From an uncultured bacterium (GTDB lineage: Bacteria > Bacteroidota > Rhodothermia > Rhodothermales > Rubricoccaceae): DNA of 64,000 nucleotides. The notes under the pieces were generated by a model. The model was not told the DNA's origin, did not search any database, and saw only the letters and a program-made list of their open reading frames with translations. This document shows positions 1 through 8,466 of the stretch, one piece after another. The stretch covers positions 682,001-746,000 of the forward strand of contig CANLSR010000001.1 of assembly GCA_947493945.1 (NCBI GenBank), given 5' to 3'. Numbering within the stretch: position 1 is the stretch's first letter; each line of letters starts with the position of its first letter. Made by a program: the position numbers and the translations under genes.

Positions 1-1
1 G

Positions 2-472
2 GCCGACGCCTGGCTCGACGTCTGGGACCGGACGCTGGCCGTCAACCTGCGCGCGACGGCCGAGCTGGGCCGCGCCGCGCTCCGCCACGCGGATGCGCGC
101 CGCCAGCGGGGCGAGGCCGGCGTGACGGTGCGGCTGGTCACGGTCTCCAGCCGCTCCGCCTTCCGAGGCGACGACCCGGACTACCTCGCGTACGCGGCCT
201 CCAAGGGCGGCGTGGTGGCCCTGACCAAGTCGCTGGCGCGCGCCGGCGGCGGGCTGGCGGCCTGGGGCGTGGCGCCGGGCTTTACGCGCACCGACATGGC
301 CCAGCCCTGGCTCGACGCCTACGGCGAGGACAGCGTGACGGAGGGCTCAGGCCTGGACCGCCTCACCGAGCCCGACGACGTGGCGCCGACGGTCGTGTTT
401 TTAGCCTCCGGCCTGGCCGACCACGCGACCGGCACCACGGTCGACGTCAACGCGGCGACCTACGTCCGGTGA
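2..472 (+). CDS. SDR family oxidoreductase, 3' part only
   Basis: This is the C-terminal 156 residues of a short-chain dehydrogenase/reductase whose start lies before the window. The frame is open from base 2, and the visible part begins in the helix before the conserved strand (TLAVNLRAT). It then shows a serine-rich strand (VTVSSRS), the catalytic YxxxK motif as YAASK, and the usual substrate-loop and C-terminal strand (GFTRTDMA, FLASGLADHATG). SDR enzymes use NAD(P)H to reduce or oxidise carbonyl and hydroxyl groups; the substrate cannot be told. The coenzyme-binding TGxxxGIG region is outside the window. The family call is firm and the specific role unknown. Confidence 0.85.
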   Translation, partial: ADAWLDVWDRTLAVNLRATAELGRAALRHADARRQRGEAGVTVRLVTVSSRSAFRGDDPDYLAYAASKGGVVALTKSLARAGGGLAAWGVAPGFTRTDMAQPWLDAYGEDSVTEGSGLDRLTEPDDVAPTVVFLASGLADHATGTTVDVNAATYVR

Positions 473-635
473 CCGTCCGCCCCGCTGGCGGCGCTCGTGA
501 GCGAGACGGAGCGCCCCCCGCATTCGGGCGTAGCCTGTCGCCGTCGACCGCCCCTCTCTCTGCGCCGGTGCCCCTTCCGCCCGCCCTTTCCTGCCCGCCC
601 ATCTCTGCCGCCAGCGGCGGGCGGAGCGCCTAGCC

Positions 636-1622
636 ATGCGCGTCGGCCTGTGCTACGACCGCTTTGGCGACACGCCGCGCCCGGCCGGCGCGCCGCCGGA
701 CTGGGACGCCGAGTACGAACCGGAGGAGACCGTCGTCGCGCTGGAGGACGCGCTCCGGCTGCTGGACCACACGCCCGTTCGGCTGGGGAACGCGCGCGCG
801 CTGCTGGCGGCGCTCGCGCGCGGTCCGCTGGGCGTGGACGCGGCCGTGACCATCGCCGAGAGCTACGGCAGCCGCAACCGTGAGGCCCACGTGCCGGTGC
901 TGCTGGAGCTGGCCGGCGTGCCGTGCATCGGGAGCGACGCGCTGTCGCTGTCGCTGTCGCTCGACAAGCACGTGACCAAAGTCGTCGTGGCTGAGGCCGG
1001 CGTCGCCGTGCCGGCCGGAGTCGTGATCCCGCCCGACGCCGACGCCGAGGCCGCCGTCCGAGACCTGGCGTTTCCGTTGATGGTGAAGCCCCGCTACGAG
1101 GGGACGGCCAAGGGCATCGCCCCGTCCAGCCGGTGCGCCGGGCCGGCCGAGCTCCTCGCCGAGGCCCGCCGCCAGCACCGGCTCTACGGCCAGGACCTGG
1201 TCGCGGAGGCGTTCGTCGACGGCGCCGAGTGGACCGTCGGCGTGGTCGGCACCGGGGCGAGCGCCCGGGCGCTGCCGGCGCTCCAGCGGGCCGTCGACCC
1301 GGCGTCGGGCATCGGGACGCACGCGCTGGGCGACATCGACGGCGAGGTGGCGGGCGCGCTCACGCCCGACCTGGACGCCGCGCTGGCGGACGCGGCCGTC
1401 GCGGCCCACCGGGCGCTCGACTGCCGCGACTTTTCGCGCTCCGACTTCCGCGTCGGGCCGGACGGCGGGCCGGTGTTCGTCGAGATCAACCCGCTGCCCA
1501 CGTTCGCGCCCGACGGCACGTTCGCGATCCTGGCCGAGCTCGACGGCCGCCCCTACCCCGAGTTTCTGGCCGAGGTGCTGGCCGCCGCCCTCGCCCGGCT
1601 GGCGGTGCCCGAGCCCGGGTGA
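636..1622 (+). CDS. D-alanine--D-alanine ligase-like ATP-grasp protein
   Basis: A 328-residue ATP-grasp enzyme resembling D-Ala-D-Ala ligase. Visible hallmarks are the N-terminal Rossmann-like part (MRVGLCYDR), the GS-A-DK-TK element (GSDALSLSLSLDKHVTK), the lysine strand FPLMVKP and the metal-binding end VFVEINPLPTF. Ddl enzymes join two D-alanines with ATP for peptidoglycan. The N-terminal half is short and divergent, and no mur, fts or dcw genes are nearby, so another amino-acid ligase role is equally possible. A short in-frame LS-LS-LS run around residues 107-112 comes from a tandem hexanucleotide (ctgtcg). ATG follows a 163-bp gap; the gene stands alone and converges on the next. Confidence 0.75.
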   Translation: MRVGLCYDRFGDTPRPAGAPPDWDAEYEPEETVVALEDALRLLDHTPVRLGNARALLAALARGPLGVDAAVTIAESYGSRNREAHVPVLLELAGVPCIGSDALSLSLSLDKHVTKVVVAEAGVAVPAGVVIPPDADAEAAVRDLAFPLMVKPRYEGTAKGIAPSSRCAGPAELLAEARRQHRLYGQDLVAEAFVDGAEWTVGVVGTGASARALPALQRAVDPASGIGTHALGDIDGEVAGALTPDLDAALADAAVAAHRALDCRDFSRSDFRVGPDGGPVFVEINPLPTFAPDGTFAILAELDGRPYPEFLAEVLAAALARLAVPEPG

Positions 1623-1628
1623 CTGGGG

Positions 1629-2204
1629 TCAGTCGGCGTGCCAGACCATCCGCTCCAGGATCGCGTCCGCCAGCTGGTCGTCGTCGGGCATCGTGCCGGC
1701 GGCAGCGGCGTGGGCGAACACGTAGCCGACGGCGGCCCGGCGCGCTCGGCAGACGACGCGGTCGCTCAGTTCGTCCTCTCCGGGCTCGCAGCGCATCCGG
1801 CCGCCGTCCACCTCAGCGAACGTCTGGCCCGTTCGCGCGCCCCCCGGCCCCTCGACCTGGTCGCTGGCAGCGTCGATCCGCCCGACCCGGCCGTCGTCCC
1901 CGTACACCTCCAAGACCAGCAGGCCGTCGCGCAGCGCCCACACGACCGGCCCGGCACGGCCCCCGGTCTCGGCCGGTTGCACCTCGACGGCGAACCCGGC
2001 GGGCAGCGCCGCGCGCACGGCCGCCGTGTCGAACGGTGTCTCGGCGCCCAGCGCGCCCACGCCGTCGGCCGTCATCACGAGGCCCGACGACGCGTCGGGC
2101 GCGGAGGCCGCGTCGGCGCCGGGCGCCGGGTCCGGGCCGCAGGCGGCGAGCGCCAGCCCGAGGGCGGCCGCCAGCAGGGCGGGGCGCGGAGAACGTCGGG
2201 TCAT
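1629..2204 (-). CDS. Predicted lipoprotein, unknown function
   Basis: A 191-residue protein with an arginine-rich start, a hydrophobic stretch and a lipobox (LALAAC, cysteine near residue 22), so it should be a membrane-anchored lipoprotein facing the periplasm. After a low-complexity Ala/Asp/Pro linker comes a compact domain of alternating hydrophobic strands (VRAALPAGFAVEVQPAE, VWALRDGLLVLEVYG). I recognise no family. Paired cysteines in RCEPGEDELSDRVVC could form a disulfide. It converges with the ATP-grasp gene, leaving 6 bp between the stops, and its start lies 103 bp from lemA on the other strand, so the two are divergently transcribed. Confidence 0.7.
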   Translation of the reverse strand: MTRRSPRPALLAAALGLALAACGPDPAPGADAASAPDASSGLVMTADGVGALGAETPFDTAAVRAALPAGFAVEVQPAETGGRAGPVVWALRDGLLVLEVYGDDGRVGRIDAASDQVEGPGGARTGQTFAEVDGGRMRCEPGEDELSDRVVCRARRAAVGYVFAHAAAAGTMPDDDQLADAILERMVWHAD

Positions 2205-2307
2205 GGGAGTCGGGAGGGGGCCCGGAACCTACCAGGGGCGGAGCCGGCGGGGACGGCATCCTTTTCCGAATCGGTCCGTATAGTGCCCTCCCTCACCCCG
2301 ACCCCCC

Positions 2308-2910
2308 ATGAGAAGCACCGGAGCCATCGTTCTGCTCGTCGTCGTCCTGCTCGTCGGCTTTGCCGGCTGCTCAGGCTGCGGCACCTACAACAGCTTGGTC
2401 CAGCAGGACGAGCAGGTGGACGGCCAGTGGGCCGAGGTCGAGAACCAGTACCAGCGCCGCTCAGACCTGATCGAGCAGGTGGTGTCGACCGTCCAGGGCC
2501 AGGCCGACTTCGAGAGCGAAACGCTGCAGAACGTGATCGAGGCGCGGAGCCAGGCCCAGCGCGTCCAGCTCTCGGACGAGGACCTCAAGGACCCCCAGGC
2601 CGTCGAGCGCTTCCAGCAGGCCCAGACGGCGCTGGGCGCCTCGGTGGGCAGCCTGCTCAACGTCGTCCGCGAGGACTACCCGGAGTTGCGTGCCAACGAG
2701 GGGTTCTTGAACCTCCAGTCCCAGATCGAGGGCAACGAGAACCGGATCGCGACGGCGCGGCGCGACTACAACCGGGCCGTGACCGACCTCAACGCCCGCG
2801 TCCGCACGTTCCCGACCAACCTGGTGGCCGGCTTCGCGGGCGTCGGCCAGCGCCCGCAGTTCGAGGCCGACGCCGGCACGGACCAGGCGCCGGAGATCTC
2901 GTTCGACTGA
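2308..2910 (+). CDS. lemA: LemA family protein
   Basis: A 200-residue LemA protein. An N-terminal membrane segment (residues 4-20) ends in GFAGC, which could also be a lipobox. It is followed by the family hallmark YNSLVQQDEQVDGQWAEVE and a long helical region with the QYQRRSDLI motif. LemA proteins are membrane-tethered helical bundles with the bulk outside the cytoplasm and no settled biochemical role. The gene is 6 bp ahead of the TPM-domain gene; this lemA-TPM pairing is common and argues for a shared envelope function. The start is the first ATG after a C-rich leader (ccccccATG), a spacing seen repeatedly here. Confidence 0.92.
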   Translation: MRSTGAIVLLVVVLLVGFAGCSGCGTYNSLVQQDEQVDGQWAEVENQYQRRSDLIEQVVSTVQGQADFESETLQNVIEARSQAQRVQLSDEDLKDPQAVERFQQAQTALGASVGSLLNVVREDYPELRANEGFLNLQSQIEGNENRIATARRDYNRAVTDLNARVRTFPTNLVAGFAGVGQRPQFEADAGTDQAPEISFD

Positions 2911-2916
2911 CCCCGG

Positions 2917-3795
2917 GTGTTCCGTCCCCCCACGCTCGTGATCCGCCGCGTGTTCGTCCTGCTCGCCGCGCTGGCGCTCGCCGCCAGCGCGGCGCCGGGC
3001 GCGGCCGCGCAGCAGGGCGGCCGTGCCTACGAGGGCGCGTTCGAGGTGCCCGCGCGGCCCAGCCCGCCCCGGCTCGTCAACGACTTGACCGGCACGCTCA
3101 CGCCCGGCGAGCGCGACGCGCTGGAGCGCAAGCTGGTGGCCATCGACGACTCGACGGGCTCCCAGGTGGCCGTCGTGCTGGTGCCCACCACCGACGGCCG
3201 CGCGCCGGTCGACTACGCGACCGAGATCCTGCGCCAGTGGGGCGTCGGGCGCGCGGGCACCAACGACGGCGTGGTGCTGCTGGTGGCGACCGAGGACCGC
3301 GAGGTGTTTATCACGACCGGCTACGGCGCCGAGGGCGCGCTGACCGACGCGACGGCGAGCCAGATCGTCCGCAACGTGATCGTGCCAGAGTTCCGGCGCG
3401 GCGCCTTCTACGCCGGCATCGACCGGGCCACGGACGCCATCGGGGCTGCGCTCTCGGGCCAGTTCGAGGCGCCCACGGCGCGGTCCCGCGGCGGCGGCGG
3501 AGACAACCAGATCGGCGGCGTGCTGTGCTGCCTCTTTATCCTGTTCGTGGTCCTGGTGGTGATGTCCTCGCGCCACGGCTCGCCGCCCTCGTCGGGGTCC
3601 TCCGGCTCCTCGGGCTCGGGCAGGCGCCGTCGGAGCGGGCCGGGATTCATCGTGCTCCCGACCGGCGGCTGGGGCGGAGGCTCCAGCGGCGGGTTTGGCG
3701 GATTCGGTGGAGGCGGTGGCTTCGGCGGCGGCGGCGGGTTTGGAGGGTTCGGCGGAGGATTCGGCGGCGGCGGCGGCGCGGGCGGCAGTTGGTAG
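2917..3795 (+). CDS. TPM domain (YgcG-type) membrane protein
   Basis: A secreted or membrane protein with a TPM domain. It has a signal peptide (VFVLLAALALAASAAPGAAAQ), then the TPM fold from about residue 45 to 185 (RLVNDLTGTLT, QWGVGRAGTNDGVVLLVA, ITTGYGAEGALTD), a transmembrane helix (LCCLFILFVVLVVM), and a Gly/Phe-rich tail ending GGAGGSW as in YgcG-like proteins. TPM domains are linked to photosystem repair in plants and to envelope roles in bacteria. The GTG at 2917 is used here; GTG at 2938 would give a tidier signal peptide. It is in an operon with lemA and is followed by a hairpin at 3799-3827. Confidence 0.88.
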   Translation: MFRPPTLVIRRVFVLLAALALAASAAPGAAAQQGGRAYEGAFEVPARPSPPRLVNDLTGTLTPGERDALERKLVAIDDSTGSQVAVVLVPTTDGRAPVDYATEILRQWGVGRAGTNDGVVLLVATEDREVFITTGYGAEGALTDATASQIVRNVIVPEFRRGAFYAGIDRATDAIGAALSGQFEAPTARSRGGGGDNQIGGVLCCLFILFVVLVVMSSRHGSPPSSGSSGSSGSGRRRRSGPGFIVLPTGGWGGGSSGGFGGFGGGGGFGGGGGFGGFGGGFGGGGGAGGSW

Positions 3796-3798
3796 CGT

Positions 3799-3827
3799 CC
3801 CGCTGGCGGGCGGCCTCCGCTAGCGGG
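3799..3827 (+). terminator. Hairpin after the TPM gene
   Basis: Arms cccgctggcgg (3799-3809) and ccgctagcggg (3817-3827) pair over 11 positions with one G-U pair and a 7-nt loop, starting 4 bp after the stop codon. No T run follows, so termination is inferred from position and stability. The arm carries the recurring CTGGCGG word. Confidence 0.5.
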
Positions 3828-3875
3828 GCACGCGGGGCGCTCTACGCGCCGCGTGCGTGCCGGCTATCTTGGGGC

Positions 3876-4202
3876 ATGGACCGCCTCGCCACCCTCCAAG
3901 AGTTCCTCCGCGACGACCCCGACGACCCGTTCACGCGGTTCGCGCTGGCCCAGGAGCACGCCGGGCGCGGCGAGACCGACGCCGCGCTCGCGTTCTACGA
4001 AGGGCTCGTCCGCGACCGGCCCGACTACGTGGGCACCTACTACCACCTCGGCGCCCTCTACCGCCAGCTCGGCCGCGACGACGACGCCCGCGGGGCGTTG
4101 CGCGCTGGCGTCCGCGCGGCCACCGAGGCGGGCGACACGCACGCGCGCGCCGAGCTCCAGGGCGCGCTCCTGGAGGCCGAGGGCCTCGGCTTCGACGACT
4201 AG
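3876..4202 (+). CDS. Tetratricopeptide repeat protein
   Basis: A 108-residue cytoplasmic protein made of about two and a half TPR units. The helices are clear: DPFTRFALAQEHAGRGETDAALAFYEGLV (residues 18-46), then YVGTYYHLGALYRQLGRDDDARGALRAGV (51-79), with the usual Gly/Ala/Tyr positions, and a final helix. TPR folds bind partner peptides; there is no catalytic domain. It lies 10 bp upstream of the LysM gene and probably shares its transcript. The ATG at 3876 is chosen because the repeat begins right after it and the upstream sequence is a GC-rich spacer. Confidence 0.85.
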   Translation: MDRLATLQEFLRDDPDDPFTRFALAQEHAGRGETDAALAFYEGLVRDRPDYVGTYYHLGALYRQLGRDDDARGALRAGVRAATEAGDTHARAELQGALLEAEGLGFDD

Positions 4203-4212
4203 CACGGCTTCC

Positions 4213-5304
4213 ATGAACACGCGACTCCTCGTTCTCTTCGCCCTGCTGGCGGTGCCGCTGGCGGCGCACGCCCAGACGTCCAGCGTCTACGTGGTCCAGC
4301 CGGGCGACACGCTGTACCGGATCTCGCGCGCCCACGACCTGAGCGTGGACCAGCTCCGCGCGCTCAACGACATCGAGGGCACGGCCATCACGGTCGGCCA
4401 GACGTTGCGCCTGACCGACCGCGTGCCGATGCCCGCGCCGGGCGCTCAGCCGCCGGCGAGCGCCACGCCGGAGCGCCCCAGTTCGCCAAGCCCGGCGCGC
4501 CCTGCTCCCGAGCGCCCGGCTCCTGCCCCCGTCGACCGCCAGCCGGTGGCGGCGCCTATCGTCCCGACCTCCGCCGAGTCCGCTCCGCGCCCCGCCACCG
4601 GCGGGCCCACGCACGTGGTGGCCGCCGGCGAGACGCTGTTCCGCATCGCGCTCCGCTACGACACGTCGGTGGCCGAGCTCCGCCGCCTCAACGGCATCGC
4701 GGGCGACCAGATCGAGGTGGGCCAGCGGCTGGTGGTGGGCGGCGGCGGGGCCGGCCCGACGGCCGCGGGCGAGCCGGTCGCGCTCGGCCCGCCGCGCGCG
4801 TGGTCGCTCACCGACACGACGGTGCCGGCCGACCAGGTCCACTTTGTCGAGCCCGGCGAGACGCTCTACTCCATCGCCGCCGCGCTCGACCTGAGCGCCG
4901 ACGACCTGGCGCGCACCAACTCGCTCTCGACCGCGCCGCTGGCGCCCGGCACCATGCTGGTCCTGCCCCGGCCGGTCAACCCCGCCTTGGCGACGCGCAC
5001 CGACGTGAGCCCGCCCGACGAGGCCGGCCTGGCGCTGGTCTACCCCGACGTGATGCGGGGCCGCCCGACCGAGAGCGGCGAGGGCTACGACCCGGAGGCG
5101 TTCACGCTCAGCCACCGCGACTTCCCGTTCGGGACGGTCGTCCTGGTGACGAACCCGGTCAGCGGGCGGAGCACGTTCGCTCGCGTCATCGACCGCGGCC
5201 CGGTTAGCCGGTCCTACATCGCCGAGCTGTCGGCGGCGGCGGCGACGGCGCTGGAGCTCGACCCCAACGCGGCCCGGCGCGTCGAGCTGCGGCGCTTGCC
5301 CTAG
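4213..5304 (+). CDS. LysM-repeat protein with C-terminal RlpA-like domain
   Basis: A 363-residue exported wall protein. A signal peptide (MNTRLLVLFALLAVPLAAHAQ) precedes three LysM modules, at about residues 25-67 (YVVQPGDTLYRIS), 133-176 (HVVAAGETLFRIA) and 210-253 (HFVEPGETLYSIA), joined by Pro/Ala-rich linkers. The C-terminal part (about 290-360) has the double-psi beta-barrel pattern of RlpA-like proteins (ASHR-type strand as LSHRDFPFGTVVLVTN, then ARVIDRGP). LysM binds glycan, and RlpA-type domains act on or bind naked glycan strands. The upstream open frame overlaps the TPR gene and is not real; the ATG at 4213 directly precedes the signal peptide. Confidence 0.88.
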   Translation: MNTRLLVLFALLAVPLAAHAQTSSVYVVQPGDTLYRISRAHDLSVDQLRALNDIEGTAITVGQTLRLTDRVPMPAPGAQPPASATPERPSSPSPARPAPERPAPAPVDRQPVAAPIVPTSAESAPRPATGGPTHVVAAGETLFRIALRYDTSVAELRRLNGIAGDQIEVGQRLVVGGGGAGPTAAGEPVALGPPRAWSLTDTTVPADQVHFVEPGETLYSIAAALDLSADDLARTNSLSTAPLAPGTMLVLPRPVNPALATRTDVSPPDEAGLALVYPDVMRGRPTESGEGYDPEAFTLSHRDFPFGTVVLVTNPVSGRSTFARVIDRGPVSRSYIAELSAAAATALELDPNAARRVELRRLP

Positions 5305-5639
5305 GGCGCGGTGCGCAGTGGCCGAGGGCGTCCGTGGCGCGGTCGCCCCCACGCGATCGGGTCCCGTCTGCGCAGGTCTACGGGCTCGCCGCCCTAGCGT
5401 CGGGGCTGGCCTGCCGCCCGGCCGAGGCCCTCCGCCAGCGCGGCGGGAGGTGAGGATGGGGTGAGAGGCCGGGGCACGAAGCGGGCGGGCGGACAGACGG
5501 CGGAGGTCCACGTCTGGACATCGGGGGACGGGCGCGGCGTCCCCCAGCGCCTCAGCCGACCCTCAGCCGCTCCCAAGCGCGTACTCACGGAGGGGGCCGG
5601 CGACGGGCGGAGATTGGCGGTCCACCACAACCCGTACCT
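5305..5639. other. 335-bp intergenic stretch
   Basis: Between the LysM and fasciclin genes. Short frames here have no recognisable protein character. It contains one copy of the ccgccagc word near 5425 and no convincing hairpin or RNA. The promoter of the fasciclin gene must lie here, but I cannot place it. Confidence 0.5.
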
Positions 5640-6212
5640 ATGCGTACCTGCCTTATCGCGGCCCTCCTGTCCCTGGCGCTCTCTGCCTCGGCTCAGGACG
5701 TGCCCCCCTCCGACGCCCCCGTCGCCGACGCCCCCATTACCGACGCCTCCGTCGTCACTGTGCTTCAAGAGGACGGCCGGTTCACGGTCCTGGTCCGCGC
5801 CCTGGAGCAGACCAACCTGGTCGAGACGCTCTCCGGCCCCGGCCCGTTCACCGTGTTCGCCCCCACCGACAGCGCGTTCGCGATGCTCCCCGAGGGCGTC
5901 CTCGAATCGCTGACGCCGGAGCAACTCCAGGCCGTCCTGCTCGGCCACGTCGTCGCCGGCTCGTTCAGCGGCGCCCAAGCGGTCGAGGCCGGGGAGGCCC
6001 CGAGCGCCTGGGGCGACCAGCCGCTCGCGTTCACCTCGACCGAGGCCGGGCTGGCCGTCAACGGCGTGCCGATCTCCCAGACCGATCTCGGGGCGCCCAA
6101 CGGCGTGATCCACGTGATCGACGGCGTCATCCTCCCGTCCTCCGAGACGGGCGACATGGACATGGACGACGGCGACATGGACGACGCCCCCGAAGGCGAA
6201 GGCTCCTACTAG
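5640..6212 (+). CDS. Fasciclin (FAS1) domain secreted protein
   Basis: A 190-residue secreted protein with one FAS1 domain. The signal peptide is MRTCLIAALLSLALSASAQ. The domain (about 35-165) shows both FAS1 signatures: H1-like FTVFAPTDSAFAMLP and the C-terminal H2-like GVIHVIDGVILP. FAS1 domains mediate adhesion or surface interactions. The tail is strongly acidic with repeated MDMDDGDMDD segments, which could bind calcium or simply keep it soluble. The ATG is the first in frame and begins the signal peptide. A strong hairpin follows at 6238-6265. Confidence 0.92.
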   Translation: MRTCLIAALLSLALSASAQDVPPSDAPVADAPITDASVVTVLQEDGRFTVLVRALEQTNLVETLSGPGPFTVFAPTDSAFAMLPEGVLESLTPEQLQAVLLGHVVAGSFSGAQAVEAGEAPSAWGDQPLAFTSTEAGLAVNGVPISQTDLGAPNGVIHVIDGVILPSSETGDMDMDDGDMDDAPEGEGSY

Positions 6213-6237
6213 GGCCGCCCCTGTCCAGACGGCGTGG

Positions 6238-6265
6238 CGAGGCCCGGCACCTGTGCCGGGCCTCG
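6238..6265 (+). terminator. Hairpin terminator after the fasciclin gene
   Basis: Perfect 13-nt arms cgaggcccggcac (6238-6250) and gtgccgggcctcg (6253-6265) lie 26 bp after the stop codon. The innermost pairs would open to give a real loop. There is no long T run (ctgcatcttgg follows), so rho-independent function is likely but unproven. Confidence 0.65.
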
Positions 6266-6316
6266 CTGCATCTTGGGGCGGGGCCGAACGTAGAGACGCG
6301 CCCCCCGCCCCGCCCC

Positions 6317-7141
6317 ATGCCCGCTCTCCCCGACGATCCCGCCGCCGAGGTCGCCCGGCTGGCGTCCGCCGCCGACGGGCCGGCCCCACCCGCCAGCGGC
6401 GCGCGGCCCCGCCCCAGCGGCTACTTCGACGTGACACGGACGGCGACCTACGGCTACCTCGCCGCCCTCCCGCTGTTCGCGCTCTACGAGGTCGGCGTGT
6501 TGCTGGCCAACTCCGGGCCGGGCCAGATCCGAGTCGGCGCCGACGTCTGGCTCAAGTCGCTGCTGGCCGTGCTGGGCGGGACCGGGTTCGCGGCGCTGGG
6601 CGTGGTGGTGGTTGCCATCGGCGGCGTGGTCTGGTGGCGCGAGCGGCTTGGCCGTCCGCCCCTGGTGGCCCGCTACTTTGGCGGCATCGTGGCCGAGTCG
6701 CTGGTCTACGCCGTCGTGCTGGCGGCGCTGGTCGGCGGGGTGGTGCAGGCGCTGTTCGGCGCCTGGGCGCTGCCCGACGCGGCGCTGGCCCAGATGGCTC
6801 GGCTGGGGCTCGGGCTGCAGCTGGCGCTGAGCATCGGCGCGGGGCTCTACGAGGAGTTGGTGTTCCGGGTGCTGCTGGTGGGCGGCCTGTCCTGGGTGTT
6901 GCAGCGGGCGGTGGGGCTGAGCCGCCCGCGCGGGTACCTGGTCGCCGCCGTGGTGGGCGCCGTCGTGTTCAGCGCCGTCCACCACATCGGCCCGCTGGGC
7001 GACCCGTTCACGCTGTCGGTGTTCTCGTTCCGGTTCCTGTTCGGGCTGGCCCTAAACGCCGTGTTCTTGGTGCGCGGCTTCGCGCTGGCGGCCTGGACGC
7101 ACGCGCTCTACGACGTGCTCGTGGTGACGGGCGGACTGTAG
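6317..7141 (+). CDS. CPBP family intramembrane metalloprotease
   Basis: A 274-residue polytopic membrane protein of the CPBP (CAAX protease / bacteriocin-processing, Abi) family. After a hydrophilic N-terminus come about seven hydrophobic segments. The active-site motifs are visible: EE-x3-R as YEELVFRVLL near residue 178, the histidine motif FSAVHHIG near 217, and a third motif WTHALYDVLVV near the end. Family members cleave prenylated or other membrane proteins; in bacteria the substrate is usually unknown. No bacteriocin genes are adjacent. Confidence 0.88.
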   Translation: MPALPDDPAAEVARLASAADGPAPPASGARPRPSGYFDVTRTATYGYLAALPLFALYEVGVLLANSGPGQIRVGADVWLKSLLAVLGGTGFAALGVVVVAIGGVVWWRERLGRPPLVARYFGGIVAESLVYAVVLAALVGGVVQALFGAWALPDAALAQMARLGLGLQLALSIGAGLYEELVFRVLLVGGLSWVLQRAVGLSRPRGYLVAAVVGAVVFSAVHHIGPLGDPFTLSVFSFRFLFGLALNAVFLVRGFALAAWTHALYDVLVVTGGL

Positions 7142-7254
7142 CCCGCTGCGCGCGCAGAAATTGGGGACGGGGAATAGGAACTGGGAAACGAGAGGGCGGG
7201 TCTGCCAGCGCTGAAAGGGCTCGCCTTGCCGCGCCCCCCACCTCCTGCCTCCCG

Positions 7255-8466
7255 ATGCATCCTGACAGCCTCGCCGTCCACGCCGGCCGCGACGACCTGC
7301 GGCGCCTGGGCGTCCACGCCCTGCCCATCGACCTGTCGACGACGTACCCGTTCGAGTCGCTCGACGACGCTGTGGGCAGCCTGGACGCCATGATGGCCGG
7401 CGGAGGCCCCACCGAGACCGGCGGCCCGGTCTACTCGCGCCTCTACAACCCGACCGTCGGGCGGTTCGAGGCGGGGCTGGCGGCGCTCGAAGGCGCCGAC
7501 GCGGCGGTCGCGTTCGCCTCGGGCATGGCCGCCCTGACGGCCGCGTTCCTCGCCGCCCGGACCGAGAGCCAGTCGCACGTGGTCGGCGTCCGGCCGATCT
7601 ACGGGACCACCGACCGGCTGCTGTCGTCGGGCCTGCTGGGCATGTCGGTCACCTGGACCGACGCCGACGGCGTGGCCGACGCCGTCCGGCCCGACACGTG
7701 CCTGGTGGCCATCGAGACGCCCGTCAACCCCACGCTCGACCTGGTCGATGTCGCGGCCGTGGCCCAGGCCGCGGGCGACGTGCCGGTGCTGGTGGACTCC
7801 ACGTTCGCCACGCCGGTCGTGCAGCAGCCGCTGGCGCTGGGCGCGGCGATGGTCATGCACAGCGCTACCAAGTTTATCGGCGGCCACGGCGACGTGCTGG
7901 CCGGCGTGGTCGCGTGCGGCGACGCGTGGGCGGCACGCCTGCGCCAGGTCCGCATCCTGACCGGCGCCGTGCTGCACCCGTTCGCGGCCTACCACCTCCA
8001 CCGCGGGCTGGCGACGATGCCGCTCCGCGTGCGCCGGTCCCAAGAGACCGCCACCGCGCTGGCGGCGCGGCTGGCCGAGCGCGACGGCGTGGGCGCGGTG
8101 TACCACCCCAGCGTCGACGGCCGCGACCCGGCCGGCCTGGTCGGCACCCAGATGAGCGGGCCCGGGCCGATGCTCGCGTTCGAGGTCCTGGGGCCCGACG
8201 GGCGGGCCGACGGGCCGGGCGCGTTCGCCGCCGCCGGCGGCTTTCTGCGCGCGCTCGGGCTGGTAACGCCCGCCGTGAGCCTGGGCTCGACGGACACGCT
8301 GGCCCAGCATCCGGCCGGGCTCACCCAGCGTGTCGCCACGGGCGAGGGCGGGCTCATCACCGCCGGCCTGGTCCGCGTCTCCGTCGGCCTGGAGGACGCG
8401 GACGACCTGTGGCACGACCTCGACCAAGCCATCGCGGCGGGCCGGACGGCGGCCGAGAGCGCGTAG
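7255..8466 (+). CDS. Cys/Met metabolism PLP-dependent enzyme (trans-sulfuration family)
   Basis: A 403-residue fold-type I PLP enzyme of the cystathionine gamma-synthase/lyase and methionine gamma-lyase family. The PLP lysine is K206 in HSATKFIGGHGD. Other signatures are YSRLYNPT for substrate and phosphate binding (61-68), FASGMAA (87-93), ETPVNPT (154-160) and DSTFATP (181-187). Such enzymes make or break C-S bonds in cysteine and methionine pathways; substrate choice cannot be read safely. No other sulfur genes are adjacent. The ATG at 7255 gives the standard N-terminus (DSLAVHAG). Confidence 0.9.
   Translation: MHPDSLAVHAGRDDLRRLGVHALPIDLSTTYPFESLDDAVGSLDAMMAGGGPTETGGPVYSRLYNPTVGRFEAGLAALEGADAAVAFASGMAALTAAFLAARTESQSHVVGVRPIYGTTDRLLSSGLLGMSVTWTDADGVADAVRPDTCLVAIETPVNPTLDLVDVAAVAQAAGDVPVLVDSTFATPVVQQPLALGAAMVMHSATKFIGGHGDVLAGVVACGDAWAARLRQVRILTGAVLHPFAAYHLHRGLATMPLRVRRSQETATALAARLAERDGVGAVYHPSVDGRDPAGLVGTQMSGPGPMLAFEVLGPDGRADGPGAFAAAGGFLRALGLVTPAVSLGSTDTLAQHPAGLTQRVATGEGGLITAGLVRVSVGLEDADDLWHDLDQAIAAGRTAAESA

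Noticed and set aside
3670..3790. Short tandem repeats of GGCGG/TTCGG type
   Set aside because: They are the coding sequence of the Gly/Phe-rich tail normal for TPM/YgcG proteins.
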